Numbered from the stretch's first letter, positions 1 to 10,487 are shown. The stretch: DNA of 64,000 bases from Parvibaculum sp. (GCA_030645235.1 JAUSMV010000032.1:26744-90743); one strand, 5' to 3'. Numbers and translations: made by a program. Notes: generated by a model not told the origin, from the sequence alone.

Positions 1-285
1 ACCCATTGAACCATGGGGGCTTTAAGCCCTTGTAAAGAAATAGGAATGTTATTGACTAAAATGTCAGCTATTTACCTTGTGCGCAGGAAGACACTAGCCT
101 GCGGTTAAATGGAGTGGGTGAGCGGTTGACTAAGGCGTGAGCAAGCCCTAGGTTCCGCCTCAACTTTCGGGATATTTGAGCATACCCGACCCGCCCGAGG
201 CACTGAGCCCGGGTCAACATCCGCCGGCGATATTCGCTCGCGGGTGCGTTTGTGCTTTGAGCTTTTGGGACTTTAGACCGCGCAT
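1..285. other. Region upstream of ffh, no gene seen
   Basis: I see no convincing gene or tRNA in this edge region. Short open frames crossing into ffh have no family resemblance and look like chance frames. The promoter of the ffh-rplS group must lie here or further left, but no strong -35/-10 pair stands out. Confidence 0.5.
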
Positions 286-1794
286 ATGTTTGAAAACCTC
301 ACAGGTCGCTTGGGCGACGTCTTCAGTAAGCTTCGGGGGCGCGGTGCGCTTTCGGAAGCGGATGTTGACGATGCTTTGCGTGAAGTGCGCCGAGCACTTC
401 TTGAGGCCGACGTCGCGCTCTCTGTGGTCAAAGACTTCGTCGACAAGGTGAAGCCGCGCGCCATTGGCGCGGAAGTTCTGAAATCCATCACGCCCGGTCA
501 GCAGGTTATTAAGATCGTCCATGACGAGCTTGTCGAAATGCTCGGTGGCGCGGTTGATAATTCGATCTCGCTGCAAGCTGTCGCGCCGGTTGCGATCATG
601 ATGGTCGGTCTACAGGGTTCGGGCAAGACGACGTCGACTGCGAAAATCGCCAAGCGGTTTGAAATGCGTGACAAGCGCCGCGTGTTGATGGCCTCTCTCG
701 ATACGCGCCGTCCTGCTGCGCAAGAGCAGTTGAAAATTCTCGGCGAGCAAACAGGCGTCGCGACGTTGCCGATTGTGGCGGGTCAGCAGCCTGTTCAGAT
801 CGCACGCCGCGCGATTGAAGCCGCCAAGCTCGGTGGTTTCGATATTGTTATGCTCGACACGGCGGGCCGCATCCATATCGATGAAGCACTGATGGCTGAA
901 GTTGCTGAAGTGCGCGACGTTACCAATCCGCATGAGACCCTTCTCGTTGCTGACAGTCTGACCGGTCAGGACGCTGTCAATGTCGCGATGCAATTTAACG
1001 ATCGCATCGGTGTCACGGGTATTGTCCTTACACGGACAGACGGCGATGGACGTGGTGGTGCGGCACTGTCGATGCGCGCTGTTACGGGTGTTCCGATTAA
1101 AATGCTCGGCACGGGCGAAAAGCTCGATGCGTTGGAAGATTTCCGCGCTGATCGTGTGGCAGGCCGCATTCTCGGTATGGGCGACGTCGTAAGCCTTGTC
1201 GAAAAAGCTGCCGAGACTATCGACGCTGAAAAAGCAAACGCCATTGCCGCCAAAATGAAAAAGGGTCAGTTTGACCTTGATGATATGGCAGAACAGCTCG
1301 CTCAGATGAAGCGTATGGGCGGTATGAAGGGCGTGCTCGGCATGTTGCCTGGCGTTGCCAAAGCGCAAGCTGCTGCCGCCAACGCTCATCTTGATGATAG
1401 CGTCGTGCGCCGTCAGGCAGCAATCATTTCATCGATGACAAAAGCAGAGCGTCGCAATCCGGCTTTGCTTAATGCGAGCCGCAAACGCCGCGTAGCAGCG
1501 GGTTCGGGCACTGAAGTGCAGGAGATCAATCGTCTTCTCAAATTGCATCGCCAGATGGCCGACATGATGAAGACCATGGCGCGCCAGAAGGGTGGCGGGT
1601 TGCTCGGCAAATTGTTTGGCGGCGGTGGCGGTGCGATGCCTGATTTGCCGCCTGAGATTGCGAACAATCCTGATGCGCTGAAAAACATGCTGCCCAAAGG
1701 TGGATTTCCCAGCGGGTTACCGGGTCTTCCCGGCGCAGGTCAGCGCGGCGGGTTTCCGGGATTGCCTGGGCTTCCCGGCGGCAAGAAGAAATAG
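286..1794 (+). CDS. ffh: Signal recognition particle protein Ffh
   Basis: GTPase subunit of the SRP that binds signal sequences on nascent chains and delivers ribosomes to FtsY at the inner membrane. The N and G domains come first: P-loop GLQGSGKTT from about residue 108, DTAGR near 190, and the guanine-specificity stretch TRTDGDGRGG near 250. A methionine-rich M domain with MKRMGGMKGVLGMLPG follows. The C-terminal 60 residues are a Gly/Pro/Leu-rich tail ending GGKKK, longer than in E. coli Ffh but common in this class. The protein has 502 residues. It heads the rpsP-rimM-trmD-rplS group, a common bacterial arrangement. Confidence 0.97.
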   Translation: MFENLTGRLGDVFSKLRGRGALSEADVDDALREVRRALLEADVALSVVKDFVDKVKPRAIGAEVLKSITPGQQVIKIVHDELVEMLGGAVDNSISLQAVAPVAIMMVGLQGSGKTTSTAKIAKRFEMRDKRRVLMASLDTRRPAAQEQLKILGEQTGVATLPIVAGQQPVQIARRAIEAAKLGGFDIVMLDTAGRIHIDEALMAEVAEVRDVTNPHETLLVADSLTGQDAVNVAMQFNDRIGVTGIVLTRTDGDGRGGAALSMRAVTGVPIKMLGTGEKLDALEDFRADRVAGRILGMGDVVSLVEKAAETIDAEKANAIAAKMKKGQFDLDDMAEQLAQMKRMGGMKGVLGMLPGVAKAQAAAANAHLDDSVVRRQAAIISSMTKAERRNPALLNASRKRRVAAGSGTEVQEINRLLKLHRQMADMMKTMARQKGGGLLGKLFGGGGGAMPDLPPEIANNPDALKNMLPKGGFPSGLPGLPGAGQRGGFPGLPGLPGGKKK

Positions 1795-1854
1795 GTTTTA
1801 CGAGTTCTCTTGGGTTTTCGAAGTTTCTACGTTTCACTAGAAGGTAATAGAACA

Positions 1855-2238
1855 ATGTCTCTCAAAATTCGTCTTGCCCGTGGCGGTGCCAAGAAGCGCC
1901 CTTACTACCGTATCGTGATCGCTGACACGCGTTCACCGCGCGATGGCCGCTTCATCGAAAAAATCGGTTCGTTCAATCCGCTTCTGCCCAAGGATCGCGC
2001 CGATCGCATCGTGCTTGATCTTGAACGCGCCAAGCATTGGCTCTCAGTTGGCGCTCTGCCGACAGACCGCGTCGCCCGTTTCCTTGACGCTGCTGGTGTT
2101 GTGAAGCGTGTTGCGTCGAACAACCCGACACAGGGCAAGCCGAAAGCGAAAGCTCAGGAACGTCTTGAAGCGGCCCGTCTTGCTGCTGAAGCTGCCGTCG
2201 CCGCTGCGGCCGCTCCTGCTGAAGAAGCAACGGCCTAA
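1855..2238 (+). CDS. rpsP: 30S ribosomal protein bS16
   Basis: Small-subunit ribosomal protein. The start [11 protein letters not shown] is canonical for the family and an AGAAGG ribosome binding site lies about 10 nt upstream, so the longer frame from 1810 is rejected. The bS16 core (residues 1-80, with [12 protein letters not shown] and [10 protein letters not shown]) is followed by a Lys/Ala/Glu-rich C-terminal tail typical of alphaproteobacteria. It lies 60 bp after ffh and just before rimM, so co-transcription is likely. Confidence 0.97.
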   Translation: MSLKIRLARGGAKKRPYYRIVIADTRSPRDGRFIEKIGSFNPLLPKDRADRIVLDLERAKHWLSVGALPTDRVARFLDAAGVVKRVASNNPTQGKPKAKAQERLEAARLAAEAAVAAAAAPAEEATA

Positions 2239-2255
2239 GACTTCGGTTGAACCCG

Positions 2256-2804
2256 ATGGCCGATACGTCTTTGGATCGTAACCGCGTTTGTCTTGGTGTC
2301 ATCGTTGGTGCTCAAGGCGTGCGGGGCGCTGTGCGGGTCAAACCCTTCACAGAAGATCCGATGGCGGTGGGTGATTACGGACCGGTCGAGACTAAAGATG
2401 GTGCGCGTCGTTTCAAGATCGAAGCAACGGGCGTCGCCAAAGGTGTGGTGATCTGCAAGTTGCAGGGCATCACGGACCGCGATGTGGCTGAAGCGATGCG
2501 TGGCACGGAACTCTATGTGGACCGTGAGGCGCTGCCTGATGTCGATGAAGATGAGGAGGGCTACTATCACGCCGACCTTATCGGGCTTGAAGCTAGGGGC
2601 CCCGACGGCACGCTCTATGGGCGTGTGCTGAGCGTGCAGAATTTCGGGGCAGGTGATCTTCTGGAGATCGCACGGCCCGAAGATGGTCATACGGTCCTAG
2701 TGCCTTTCACCGACGACAATGTGCCGCTGGTTGATCTGGAGGCTCAGTGTCTCACGCTTGATCCGCCAGCGGGCTTGTTTGACGAGGGCGAGGCCGATGA
2801 GTGA
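2256..2804 (+). CDS. rimM: Ribosome maturation factor RimM
   Basis: Assembly factor for the 30S head domain that binds uS19. It has an N-terminal RimM beta-barrel ([19 protein letters not shown], residues 10-28) and a C-terminal PRC-barrel ([20 protein letters not shown]). I chose the ATG at 2256 over an in-frame TTG three codons earlier because it gives the usual family start; neither has a strong ribosome binding site. The 3' end overlaps trmD by 8 bp, suggesting translational coupling. Confidence 0.93.
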   Translation: MADTSLDRNRVCLGVIVGAQGVRGAVRVKPFTEDPMAVGDYGPVETKDGARRFKIEATGVAKGVVICKLQGITDRDVAEAMRGTELYVDREALPDVDEDEEGYYHADLIGLEARGPDGTLYGRVLSVQNFGAGDLLEIARPEDGHTVLVPFTDDNVPLVDLEAQCLTLDPPAGLFDEGEADE

Positions 2805-3534
2805 GGCCGTAGCAGGTAAGGGTTTTCAGGCAAGAGTTCTGACACTCTTTCCTGAGATGTTTCCGGGTTCGCTGGGTCTGTCGCTTGCGGGCCGCGCGCT
2901 AGCCACGGGTCTCTGGTCGCTTGAGGCGACAGACATCCGTGATTTCGCCGAGGACAAGCATCGCTCGGTCGACGACACGCCCTCGGGCGGCGGAGCAGGC
3001 ATGGTGATGCGGGCCGACGTCGTGGCGAAAGCCGTCGATGCGGTGCACCTGAGCGGCCAGCCGCTCATCTATTTGTCCCCACGGGGCAAACCTCTGACGC
3101 AAGAGCGCGTCAGAGAATTGGCGGCGGGGCCGGGCGTTACGCTCCTTTGCGGGCGCTTTGAGGGTTTGGATCAGCGTGTGATCGAGGCTCGCGTTATGGA
3201 AGAAATTAGTCTGGGAGATTTTATTCTCTCAGGCGGCGAACCGGCGGCTCTGGCGCTGCTCGACGCCATTATCCGGCTCCTGCCCGGCGTCATGGGCAAG
3301 GAATTGTCGGGTGAGGATGAAAGTTTTGAAGGCGGATTGCTTGAATATCCGCATTACACACGACCTCAGGTTTTTGAGGGCCGTGAAATACCTGCGGTTC
3401 TCACGTCAGGGGATCATGGGCGCATCAAAGCCTGGCGTCGTGTCGAGGCTGAAGAGGCAACGAAATCAAGGCGTTCTGATCTCTGGGAAAAATTTCTCAG
3501 ATTCAGGAGCAAAGACAGTCGCAAGTCCGACTGA
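2797..3534 (+). CDS. trmD: tRNA (guanine-N1-)-methyltransferase TrmD
   Basis: Makes m1G37 in tRNAs, using S-adenosylmethionine, which prevents +1 frameshifting. The SPOUT deep-knot motifs are visible: [25 protein letters not shown] and [17 protein letters not shown]. The start at 2797 overlaps the rimM stop; an upstream extension to 2719 is only read-through of rimM in another frame. The 245-residue product is the usual length. A 90-bp gap with a small stem-loop follows before rplS. Confidence 0.96.
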   Translation: MSEAVAGKGFQARVLTLFPEMFPGSLGLSLAGRALATGLWSLEATDIRDFAEDKHRSVDDTPSGGGAGMVMRADVVAKAVDAVHLSGQPLIYLSPRGKPLTQERVRELAAGPGVTLLCGRFEGLDQRVIEARVMEEISLGDFILSGGEPAALALLDAIIRLLPGVMGKELSGEDESFEGGLLEYPHYTRPQVFEGREIPAVLTSGDHGRIKAWRRVEAEEATKSRRSDLWEKFLRFRSKDSRKSD

Positions 3535-3559
3535 AGTATGTTAGTGAAGCCCGCTTCCG

Positions 3560-3577
3560 GATGAGGTCCTCCTCATC
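3560..3577 (+). promoter_or_regulatory. Stem-loop between trmD and rplS
   Basis: A 7-bp perfect hairpin (GATGAGG, 4-nt loop, CCTCATC) lies about 50 nt before the rplS start. It has no U-run, so it is not a terminator; it may be a processing site or a leader element for L19. The structure is seen in the sequence; its function is a guess. Confidence 0.3.
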
Positions 3578-3624
3578 AAGGTCAGAACAGACCGCCGGAC
3601 GCCTGCAATTCCGAGGTTTTAGAT

Positions 3625-4014
3625 ATGAATATCATCGAGCAGATTGATCAGGCCCAGATGGGTGTCCTTACCACCGGTAAGGTGATCCCCGATTTCGCGC
3701 CCGGCGACACTCTGATCGTCAACGTGAAGGTCGTCGAAGGCGAACGTTCGCGCGTCCAGGCCTATGAAGGTGTCTGCATCGCGCGTGCTGGCGGCGGCAT
3801 CAACCAGAACTTCACAGTTCGCAAAATTTCCTACGGCGAAGGCGTTGAACGCGTATTCCCGCTGTTCAGCCCGCTCGTCGATAGCATTAAGGTGCTTCGC
3901 CGTGGCCGTGTGCGCCGCGCGAAGCTTTATTACCTTCGTGGTCGTCGTGGTAAGTCCGCTCGCATCGTTGAGAAGCAGGATTTCAAGCGCCGCGAAACGT
4001 CCGGCGCGGCCTAA
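3625..4014 (+). CDS. rplS: 50S ribosomal protein bL19
   Basis: Large-subunit protein at the 30S-50S interface. It starts [12 protein letters not shown] and carries the conserved stretches [20 protein letters not shown] and [12 protein letters not shown], then the basic [20 protein letters not shown]. At 129 residues it is slightly longer than the E. coli protein, as in relatives. It is the last gene of the ffh group and is followed by a strong intrinsic terminator. Confidence 0.97.
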   Translation: MNIIEQIDQAQMGVLTTGKVIPDFAPGDTLIVNVKVVEGERSRVQAYEGVCIARAGGGINQNFTVRKISYGEGVERVFPLFSPLVDSIKVLRRGRVRRAKLYYLRGRRGKSARIVEKQDFKRRETSGAA

Positions 4015-4049
4015 GCTTTCATCCGACCTATTCGGATCGAGACGCAAGA

Positions 4050-4084
4050 AGCGGGCAGGGCCTCACGCCCCGTCCCGCTTTTTT
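4050..4084 (+). terminator. Intrinsic terminator after rplS
   Basis: A GC-rich inverted repeat (AGCGGGcaGGGC with GCCCcgtCCCGCT) is followed at once by a run of T. It ends the ffh-rplS unit and separates it from leuC. Confidence 0.85.
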
Positions 4085-4176
4085 GCATTTTTTAGCTTCA
4101 TAGCCGCTCATTGCATTTGATTTGAGACTTCGCGACGCCCATCAAAAATAGGCACCGCGCGAAACAGGAGAGAAAA

Positions 4177-5583
4177 ATGGCTGCACCGCGCACCATGTAC
4201 GACAAAATCTGGGATGCTCACCTCGTCGAGATGAAGGAGGACGGCACTGGTCTCCTCTATATCGACCGTCATCTCGTCCATGAAGTGACCAGCCCGCAGG
4301 CCTTTGAAGGTTTGCGTATGGCGGGCCGCAAAGTACATGCGCCGCAAAAGACGCTGGCCGTTGCCGACCATAACGTGCCGACGACTGACCGTGCGCACGG
4401 CATCGCCGACGAAGAGAGCCGCATTCAGGTTCAGACGCTTGACGACAATGCTAAGAGCTTTGGCATCCAGTATCTCGAAATGGATGACAAGCGTCAGGGG
4501 ATCGTGCACATCGTCGGCCCTGAGCAGGGTTTCACATTGCCCGGAACAACCATCGTTTGCGGCGACAGCCACACGTCAACACATGGCGCTTTCGGTGCGC
4601 TTGCCCACGGCATCGGCACGTCGGAAGTTGAGCATGTGCTCGCGACGCAGACGCTCATTCAGGGTAAAGCCAAAAACCTGCGCATCAATGTTGTAGGCAA
4701 AGCCCCTGAAGGTTTCACTGCTAAAGACATTGCGCTTGCCATCATCGGCCATATCGGCACGGCGGGCGGCACGGGCTATGTCATCGAATATGCAGGCGAA
4801 GCGATCCGCGATCTTTCCATGGAAGGCCGCATGACCGTCTGCAATATGACGATTGAAGCGGGCGCGCGCGCAGGTCTCATTGCACCGGATGAAAAGACGG
4901 TTGCTTATTTCAAAGGTCGCCCGATGGCACCCTCAGGTGCGAACTGGGACAAGGCCGTGGCCTACTGGCTCACCTTGCCGTCTGACGAAGGCGCGCATTT
5001 CGATAAAGAAGTGAATCTCGATATTGCCAATCTGCCGCCAATGATCACTTGGGGTACAAGCCCTGAAAACGTCATCAAGATCACAGACCGTGTGCCGGAC
5101 CCTGCTAAAGTTGCCGACGAAGGCAAGCGCAACGCGATGGAACGTTCGCTTGCCTATATGGGTCTCACCGCCGGTACGCTGATCACGGACGTGAAGATCG
5201 ACCGTGTGTTTATCGGTTCCTGTACCAATGGCCGCATCGAAGATTTGCGCGCCGCTGCTGCTGTCGCCAAAGGCCATAAGGTTGCGTCCACCGTCAGCGC
5301 GATGGTTGTGCCGGGATCGGGTCTCGTCAAAGAGCAGGCGGAAGCTGAGGGTCTCGATAAGATTTTTGTCGAAGCGGGTTTTGAATGGCGCGAGCCTGGC
5401 TGTTCGATGTGCTTGGCCATGAATGCTGACAAGCTCGCACCGGGCGAGCGTTGTGCCTCGACGTCCAACCGCAACTTCGAAGGACGTCAGGGTCGTGGTG
5501 GCCGCACGCATCTCGTCTCGCCGCAAATGGCGGCAGCCGCCGCGATTGCCGGCCATTTTGTCGATTTCCGTGAGATGAATTGA
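4177..5583 (+). CDS. leuC: 3-Isopropylmalate dehydratase large subunit
   Basis: With LeuD it isomerises 2-isopropylmalate to 3-isopropylmalate in leucine biosynthesis. It is an aconitase-family protein carrying a [4Fe-4S] cluster; candidate ligand cysteines are in GSCTNGR (about residue 348) and [11 protein letters not shown] (about residue 408). [13 protein letters not shown] near 128 is the substrate-binding motif. An AGGAG site sits just before the ATG. At 468 residues it is full length. The leuD start is 12 bp downstream, so the two are almost certainly co-translated. Confidence 0.97.
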   Translation: MAAPRTMYDKIWDAHLVEMKEDGTGLLYIDRHLVHEVTSPQAFEGLRMAGRKVHAPQKTLAVADHNVPTTDRAHGIADEESRIQVQTLDDNAKSFGIQYLEMDDKRQGIVHIVGPEQGFTLPGTTIVCGDSHTSTHGAFGALAHGIGTSEVEHVLATQTLIQGKAKNLRINVVGKAPEGFTAKDIALAIIGHIGTAGGTGYVIEYAGEAIRDLSMEGRMTVCNMTIEAGARAGLIAPDEKTVAYFKGRPMAPSGANWDKAVAYWLTLPSDEGAHFDKEVNLDIANLPPMITWGTSPENVIKITDRVPDPAKVADEGKRNAMERSLAYMGLTAGTLITDVKIDRVFIGSCTNGRIEDLRAAAAVAKGHKVASTVSAMVVPGSGLVKEQAEAEGLDKIFVEAGFEWREPGCSMCLAMNADKLAPGERCASTSNRNFEGRQGRGGRTHLVSPQMAAAAAIAGHFVDFREMN

Positions 5584-5595
5584 GGAGACACCACA

Positions 5596-6201
5596 ATGGA
5601 TAAATTCAATATACTCACGGGCGTTGCGGCTCCGATGCCGCTCATCAATATCGACACCGATATGATCATCCCGAAGCAGTTTCTGAAGACGATCAAGCGT
5701 ACAGGCTTGGGTAAGAATCTGTTTGACGAAATGCGCTACGATGATCATGGCAACGAGATTCCAACTTTCGTGCTGAACAAGCCTGCTTATCGCAAAGCGC
5801 AGATCCTTGTGACGGGCGAGAATTTTGGTTGCGGTTCGTCGCGCGAGCATGCGCCTTGGGCGCTTGCTGACTTCGGCATCAAATGTGTGATCGCCGCGTC
5901 CTTCGCTGATATCTTCTACAACAATTGTTTCCAGAACGGCATCTTGCCGATTGTGTTGCCGCAGTCCGAAGTCGACAAGTTGATGGATGATGCTGAACGC
6001 GGTCAGAACGCGGTCGTGACTATTGATCTTGAAGCACAGGAAATTCGCGGACCCGATGGCGGCGTCATCAAGTTTGATCTCGACCCGTTCCGCAAGCATT
6101 GCATGCTTGAAGGTCTCGATGGTGTTGGCCTCACGATGAAAAAGGAAGCTGAGATCGCGGCTTACGAGACGCGTCACGCCGCCGAGCAGCCCTGGCTCTA
6201 A
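5596..6201 (+). CDS. leuD: 3-Isopropylmalate dehydratase small subunit
   Basis: Swivel-domain partner of Leu[22 protein letters not shown] near the N terminus and [15 protein letters not shown] near residue 77 are the signature segments. It has 201 residues, normal for proteobacterial LeuD, with an AGGAG ribosome binding site. It lies between leuC and leuB, separated from each by 12 and 30 bp. Confidence 0.97.
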   Translation: MDKFNILTGVAAPMPLINIDTDMIIPKQFLKTIKRTGLGKNLFDEMRYDDHGNEIPTFVLNKPAYRKAQILVTGENFGCGSSREHAPWALADFGIKCVIAASFADIFYNNCFQNGILPIVLPQSEVDKLMDDAERGQNAVVTIDLEAQEIRGPDGGVIKFDLDPFRKHCMLEGLDGVGLTMKKEAEIAAYETRHAAEQPWL

Positions 6202-6231
6202 TTCTATACTCACGAGAAAAGTTCAAAACAA

Positions 6232-7341
6232 ATGAGCACTAAGAAAATTCTGATCGTCGCTGGCGACGGCATCGGCCCGGAAGTGATGGGTCAGGTTGAG
6301 CGCGTCATTGCGTGGTTCGGCGAGAAGCGTAAATTCAACGTTGAGATCGACCGTGATCTCGTCGGCGGCTGTTGTTATGACGTGCATGGCGTCGCGGTGA
6401 CGGATGCGACGATTGAAAAGGCACTTGCCGCTGACGCGGTGTTCCTTGGTGCTGTCGGCGGACCTAAATGGGATAACGTGCCTTATGAGGGTCGCCCTGA
6501 AGCGGGTCTCTTGCGTCTGCGTAAAGATCTCGAACTTTTTGCCAACCTTCGCCCCGCGCTTTGCTTTGCGGCGCTTGCTGACGCTTCATCGCTGAAGCGT
6601 GAGTTGGTCGAAGGTCTTGACATCATGATCGTGCGTGAACTCACGGGTGGTGTTTATTTCGGTGAACCTAAAATTATCGAGACCCTCCCCAACGGCGAAC
6701 GCCGCGGCATCGACACGCAAGTTTATACAACGAGCGAAATCCGTCGCATCGCGTCTGTGGCCTTTGAACTTGCTCGCAAGCGCGGCAACCGCGTCATGTC
6801 GGTTGAGAAGCGCAATGTGATGAAGTCCGGTGTGCTGTGGTACGAAGAGGTCATCAAGCTGCACAAAGAACAATATTCTGACGTGAAGCTTGAGCATATG
6901 CTCGCCGACAACTGCGCCATGCAGCTCGTGCGTAACCCCAAGCAGTTTGACGTCATCGTTACAGACAATCTTTTCGGTGACGTGCTGTCTGATATTGCGT
7001 CGATGCTCACAGGCTCGCTCGGCATGCTGCCGTCGGCGTCATTGGGTGCGAAGGATGCAAACGGCAAGGCGAAAGCCATGTATGAACCCGTACACGGGTC
7101 CGCCCCTGATATTGCCGGCACGGGTGCAGCCAATCCCATCGCCTCTGTGCTCTCATTTGCGATGGCGCTGCGCTACACATTTGATCGTGGTGCTTGCGCT
7201 GATCTTCTTGAAAAAGCAGTGGATGCTGTGCTCGCAAGTGGCCTTCGTACCGGCGACATCATGCAAGCTGGTATGACCAAAGTCGGTACTGTCGAAATGG
7301 GCAATGCGATTTTGAAAGAACTCGATCGCCTGAACGCTTAA
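6232..7341 (+). CDS. leuB: 3-Isopropylmalate dehydrogenase
   Basis: NAD-dependent oxidative decarboxylase giving 4-methyl-2-oxopentanoate, the third step of leucine synthesis. The N-terminal [12 protein letters not shown], the substrate Arg region [17 protein letters not shown], the [17 protein letters not shown] segment, the metal-binding [17 protein letters not shown] and the cofactor loop [18 protein letters not shown] are all present. It has 369 residues. The leuCDB order with asd directly behind is a known alphaproteobacterial arrangement. Confidence 0.97.
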   Translation: MSTKKILIVAGDGIGPEVMGQVERVIAWFGEKRKFNVEIDRDLVGGCCYDVHGVAVTDATIEKALAADAVFLGAVGGPKWDNVPYEGRPEAGLLRLRKDLELFANLRPALCFAALADASSLKRELVEGLDIMIVRELTGGVYFGEPKIIETLPNGERRGIDTQVYTTSEIRRIASVAFELARKRGNRVMSVEKRNVMKSGVLWYEEVIKLHKEQYSDVKLEHMLADNCAMQLVRNPKQFDVIVTDNLFGDVLSDIASMLTGSLGMLPSASLGAKDANGKAKAMYEPVHGSAPDIAGTGAANPIASVLSFAMALRYTFDRGACADLLEKAVDAVLASGLRTGDIMQAGMTKVGTVEMGNAILKELDRLNA

Positions 7342-7366
7342 ACCGCCTTCGCTTCGGAGTATGACC

Positions 7367-8389
7367 ATGGGTTACAAAGTTGCTGTTGTCGGCGCCACAG
7401 GCAATGTCGGGCGCGAGATGCTCAACATTCTGGAAGAGCGCCTGTTTCCGGCTGATGAAGTGGTTGCGCTTGCCTCGCGTCGTAGTCAAGGCACGGAAGT
7501 TTCCTATGGCAATAAGACGCTTAAGGTGAAGGCGCTTGAGAACTACGACTTCAAGGGTACGGATATTTGCCTGATGTCGGCGGGCTCAAAAGTTGCTGAA
7601 GAATGGTCGGGCCGGATTGCAGCGGCGGGCTGTGTGATGATCGACAATTCATCACGCTATCGCATGGACCCTGATGTGCCGCTTATCGTGCCGGAAGTGA
7701 ATGCAGCCGCGATCGCGGGCTATACGAAGAAAATGATTATTGCGAACCCCAATTGCTCGACGGCGCAGATGGTTGTTGCGTTGAAGCCTTTGCATGATCT
7801 TGCCAAGATTAAACGCGTGGTTGTCTCGACCTATCAATCGACATCAGGTGCGGGCAAAGAAGGCATGGACGAACTTTTCGAACAGACCCGCGCCATCTAT
7901 GTGAACGATCCGGTCGAGAAGAGAAAATTCACCAAGCAGATCGCCTTCAACGTCATTCCGCACATTGATGTGTTCATGGAAGACGGTTACACGAAGGAAG
8001 AGTGGAAGATGGTGGTCGAAACTAAAAAAATTCTCGACCCTAAAATTCTTGTGACCGCAACCTGCGTTCGCGTTCCTGTTTTTGTCGGACATTCGGAATC
8101 CATCAATATCGAATTTGAAAATCCGATTTCGGATGATGAAGCGCGTGAAGTGCTGCGCGAATCTCCTGGCTGCCTTGTCGTTGATAAACGCGAGGACGGC
8201 GGCTATGTGACGCCGCTCGAATGTGTCGGTGATTTCGCGACCTATATCAGCCGCATTCGTACGGACCCGACCGTCGAAAACGGTATCGCCATGTGGGTTG
8301 TCTCTGACAATCTGCGTAAGGGTGCTGCACTCAATGCCGTTCAGATTGCCGAAATTCTCGGTACGCGCTATTTGAAGAAAGCCGCCTGA
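7367..8389 (+). CDS. asd: Aspartate-semialdehyde dehydrogenase
   Basis: Reduces aspartyl phosphate to the semialdehyde for lysine, threonine, methionine and diaminopimelate synthesis. The N-terminal Rossmann motif VVGATGNVGREML and the catalytic cysteine in NPNCSTAQMV (about residue 130) are present, as is QSTSGAGKEGMDEL. I chose the ATG at 7367 rather than the ATG at 7361 because GGAG at 7356-7359 is correctly spaced only for the former. It has 340 residues and directly follows leuB. Confidence 0.95.
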   Translation: MGYKVAVVGATGNVGREMLNILEERLFPADEVVALASRRSQGTEVSYGNKTLKVKALENYDFKGTDICLMSAGSKVAEEWSGRIAAAGCVMIDNSSRYRMDPDVPLIVPEVNAAAIAGYTKKMIIANPNCSTAQMVVALKPLHDLAKIKRVVVSTYQSTSGAGKEGMDELFEQTRAIYVNDPVEKRKFTKQIAFNVIPHIDVFMEDGYTKEEWKMVVETKKILDPKILVTATCVRVPVFVGHSESINIEFENPISDDEAREVLRESPGCLVVDKREDGGYVTPLECVGDFATYISRIRTDPTVENGIAMWVVSDNLRKGAALNAVQIAEILGTRYLKKAA

Positions 8390-8408
8390 TTTACTGAAAG
8401 AGAATTCA

Positions 8409-9293
8409 ATGCCCGACATCATCGCCCGCCCGCGCCGCAGTGTTCTCTACATGCCGGGTTCAAACGCCCGGGCGATGGAAAAGGCGCGTGACATTCCCGC
8501 CGACGCTCTGATCCTCGATCTTGAAGACGCGGTGGCGCCCGATGCCAAAGACGAAGCACGTACGCAGGTGATTTCAGCCGTGAATGCCGGTGGTTACGGT
8601 AAACGTGAGATCGTCATTCGTGTGAACGGTCTCGATACGCCTTGGGGTATGGCAGACATCAAAGCGGCGGTCGCGGCCAAACCCGACGCGATCCTCGTTC
8701 CCAAAATCAATTCCGCCGAAGACGTTTTGCGCGCGGACAAGGCTCTCTCCGATGCCGGTGCGTCTGCGTCTTTGCAGCTCTGGTGCATGATCGAGACACC
8801 GATTGCCATCCTCAACATTCAGGCGATTGCTGCTAAGGCCTCGTCCACACGTATGAGTGTGTGGGTCATGGGCACCAATGATATTGCGAAGGAACTGCGC
8901 GCGGCCCATACGGCTGACCGTGTGCCGATGCTCACATCACTTGGTCTTTCAATCATTGCTGCACGCGCTTACGGGCTTGTGGCACTTGATGGCGTTTACA
9001 ATGACATCAAAAATGAAGAAGGCTTTGTCGCGATTTGCGAACAAGGCCGCGACATGGGTTTTGACGGTAAGACGCTTATTCATCCGAGTCAGGTTCTTCC
9101 CTGCAATAAAATTTTCTCGCCTGATCCCGAGGCTATCGCTTTTGCGCGTCTTACAATTGACGCCTTCAAACTGCCGGAAAACGTTGGTAAGGGTGTTCTG
9201 AAAGTCGAAGGTCGTATGGTTGAAATTCTCCATGCTGAAATCGCTAAACGCACAGTCGCTATAGCTGATGCCATTACGGAGCTTGAGGCATGA
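8409..9293 (+). CDS. CitE-like CoA ester lyase, probable malyl-CoA lyase/thioesterase
   Basis: HpcH/HpaI aldolase (CitE-like) TIM-barrel protein of 294 residues. Family motifs: RSVLYMPGSNARAMEKA, the metal-proximal DLEDAVAPDAKDEAR (about residue 38), VRVNGLDTPWG, MIETPIAILN and the C-terminal GFDGKTLIHPSQ. Close relatives are (3S)-malyl-CoA thioesterases and malyl-/methylmalyl-CoA lyases; sequence alone does not separate them. Its stop overlaps the start of the mesaconyl-CoA hydratase-like gene (ATGA), which supports a role in the ethylmalonyl-CoA pathway or glyoxylate metabolism. This pathway assignment is inferred. Confidence 0.85.
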   Translation: MPDIIARPRRSVLYMPGSNARAMEKARDIPADALILDLEDAVAPDAKDEARTQVISAVNAGGYGKREIVIRVNGLDTPWGMADIKAAVAAKPDAILVPKINSAEDVLRADKALSDAGASASLQLWCMIETPIAILNIQAIAAKASSTRMSVWVMGTNDIAKELRAAHTADRVPMLTSLGLSIIAARAYGLVALDGVYNDIKNEEGFVAICEQGRDMGFDGKTLIHPSQVLPCNKIFSPDPEAIAFARLTIDAFKLPENVGKGVLKVEGRMVEILHAEIAKRTVAIADAITELEA

Positions 9294-10339
9294 GCAAAAC
9301 CAACACGGGCAATTTCTTTGAAGACTTCAAAGTCGGCCAGGTTTTGACTCATGCGACGCCGCGCACGCTGACCGATGGTGATCGCGCACTCTATCAGGCG
9401 TTGTTCGGTTCGCGCTTCAGCCTGCAATCATCTGACGAAGTGGCACGTGCCGTAGGCTATGCGCAATCGCCCGTTGATGATCTTCTGGCCTTCCACGTGG
9501 TTTTTGGCAAAACCGTACCCGACGTGTCGCTCAACGCGGTGGCAAATCTTGGCTATGCCGATTGTCGTTTTCTGAAACCCGTCTTTCCCGGCGATACGCT
9601 GTCGACCATTTCAAAAGTCATTGGTCTTAAAGAAAATTCAGACGGTACGACAGGTGTTGTCTATGTGCGCTCGACAGGCCGCAATCAACGTGACGAGATC
9701 GTGCTCGATTATGTGCGTTGGGTAATGGTGCGTAAGCGCGACAAAGCCTCGCCCGCACCTGAAACTGATGTACCTAAGTTGCCTGCTACCGTTGATGTCG
9801 CTTTCCTTGAAGTGCCTGCTCATACGAATTTCAAGAATTTTGTTCTTGCCGCATCGGGATCCGAGCACCTCTGGGATGATTATGCGGTCGGTGAAAAGAT
9901 CGATCATGTTGATGGCGTGACGATTGAAGAGGCCGAGCACATGATGGCGACGCGGCTCTATCAGAACACGGCCAAGGTTCATTTCAACCAGTTCACCGAA
10001 GGTCAGGGTCGTTTCGGTCGCCGCTTGATCTACGGCGGTCACGTAATTTCGCTGGCGCGGTCGCTCTCGTTCAATGGACTTGGCAATGCGCAGCTTGTGG
10101 CAGCGATCAATGGTGGGCGTCATGTTGCGCCCTGCTTTGCAGGTGACACGATTTTTGCGTGGTCAGAGGTTCTCGACAGTGCGCCTCTTGAGGGTCGAGA
10201 TGATCTCGGTGCGCTGCGTCTGCGCACTATCGCGACGAAGAATCTACTTTGTGCAAACTTCCCCGGCGCGCTCGAAAAGGGCTATGTCGAAGGTGTTATC
10301 CTTGATCTTGATTACTGGGTCTTGATTCCGCGACGTTAG
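9290..10339 (+). CDS. MaoC-family dehydratase, probable mesaconyl-CoA hydratase
   Basis: Double hot-dog MaoC-like protein of 349 residues. The N-terminal hot-dog begins GNFFEDFKVGQVLTHATPRTL; the second covers residues 190-345 and contains NQFTEGQGRFGRRLIYGGHVISLA. The length and two-domain layout fit mesaconyl-CoA (C1) hydratase, which interconverts mesaconyl-CoA and beta-methylmalyl-CoA. Overlap with the upstream CitE-like gene suggests consecutive steps. A more general enoyl-CoA hydratase role is the alternative. Confidence 0.8.
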   Translation: MSKTNTGNFFEDFKVGQVLTHATPRTLTDGDRALYQALFGSRFSLQSSDEVARAVGYAQSPVDDLLAFHVVFGKTVPDVSLNAVANLGYADCRFLKPVFPGDTLSTISKVIGLKENSDGTTGVVYVRSTGRNQRDEIVLDYVRWVMVRKRDKASPAPETDVPKLPATVDVAFLEVPAHTNFKNFVLAASGSEHLWDDYAVGEKIDHVDGVTIEEAEHMMATRLYQNTAKVHFNQFTEGQGRFGRRLIYGGHVISLARSLSFNGLGNAQLVAAINGGRHVAPCFAGDTIFAWSEVLDSAPLEGRDDLGALRLRTIATKNLLCANFPGALEKGYVEGVILDLDYWVLIPRR

Positions 10340-10487
10340 TCCCGGCAAATATTTCGCAGGGAGCACGACAATCTTTGAGAACTGTTCGCAGATGATGATT
10401 TTGGCGGCTCTCCTGATTGCCTTCACGGGCAACGCGGGCTAAACAACATCATTCCATCCGCCCGTCGTAATTCCGGGAACAAATGAC

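Noticed and set aside
176..451. 91-codon plus-strand frame overlapping the ffh start
   Set aside because: It overlaps ffh in another frame and resembles no family.
610..1389. 259-codon minus-strand frame in ffh
   Set aside because: Antisense to conserved GTPase motifs; no independent support.
4933..6213. 426-codon open frame on the minus strand across leuC and leuD
   Set aside because: It is antisense to two well-conserved genes, has no family resemblance and a His/Arg-rich composition typical of reverse-frame shadows in GC-rich DNA.
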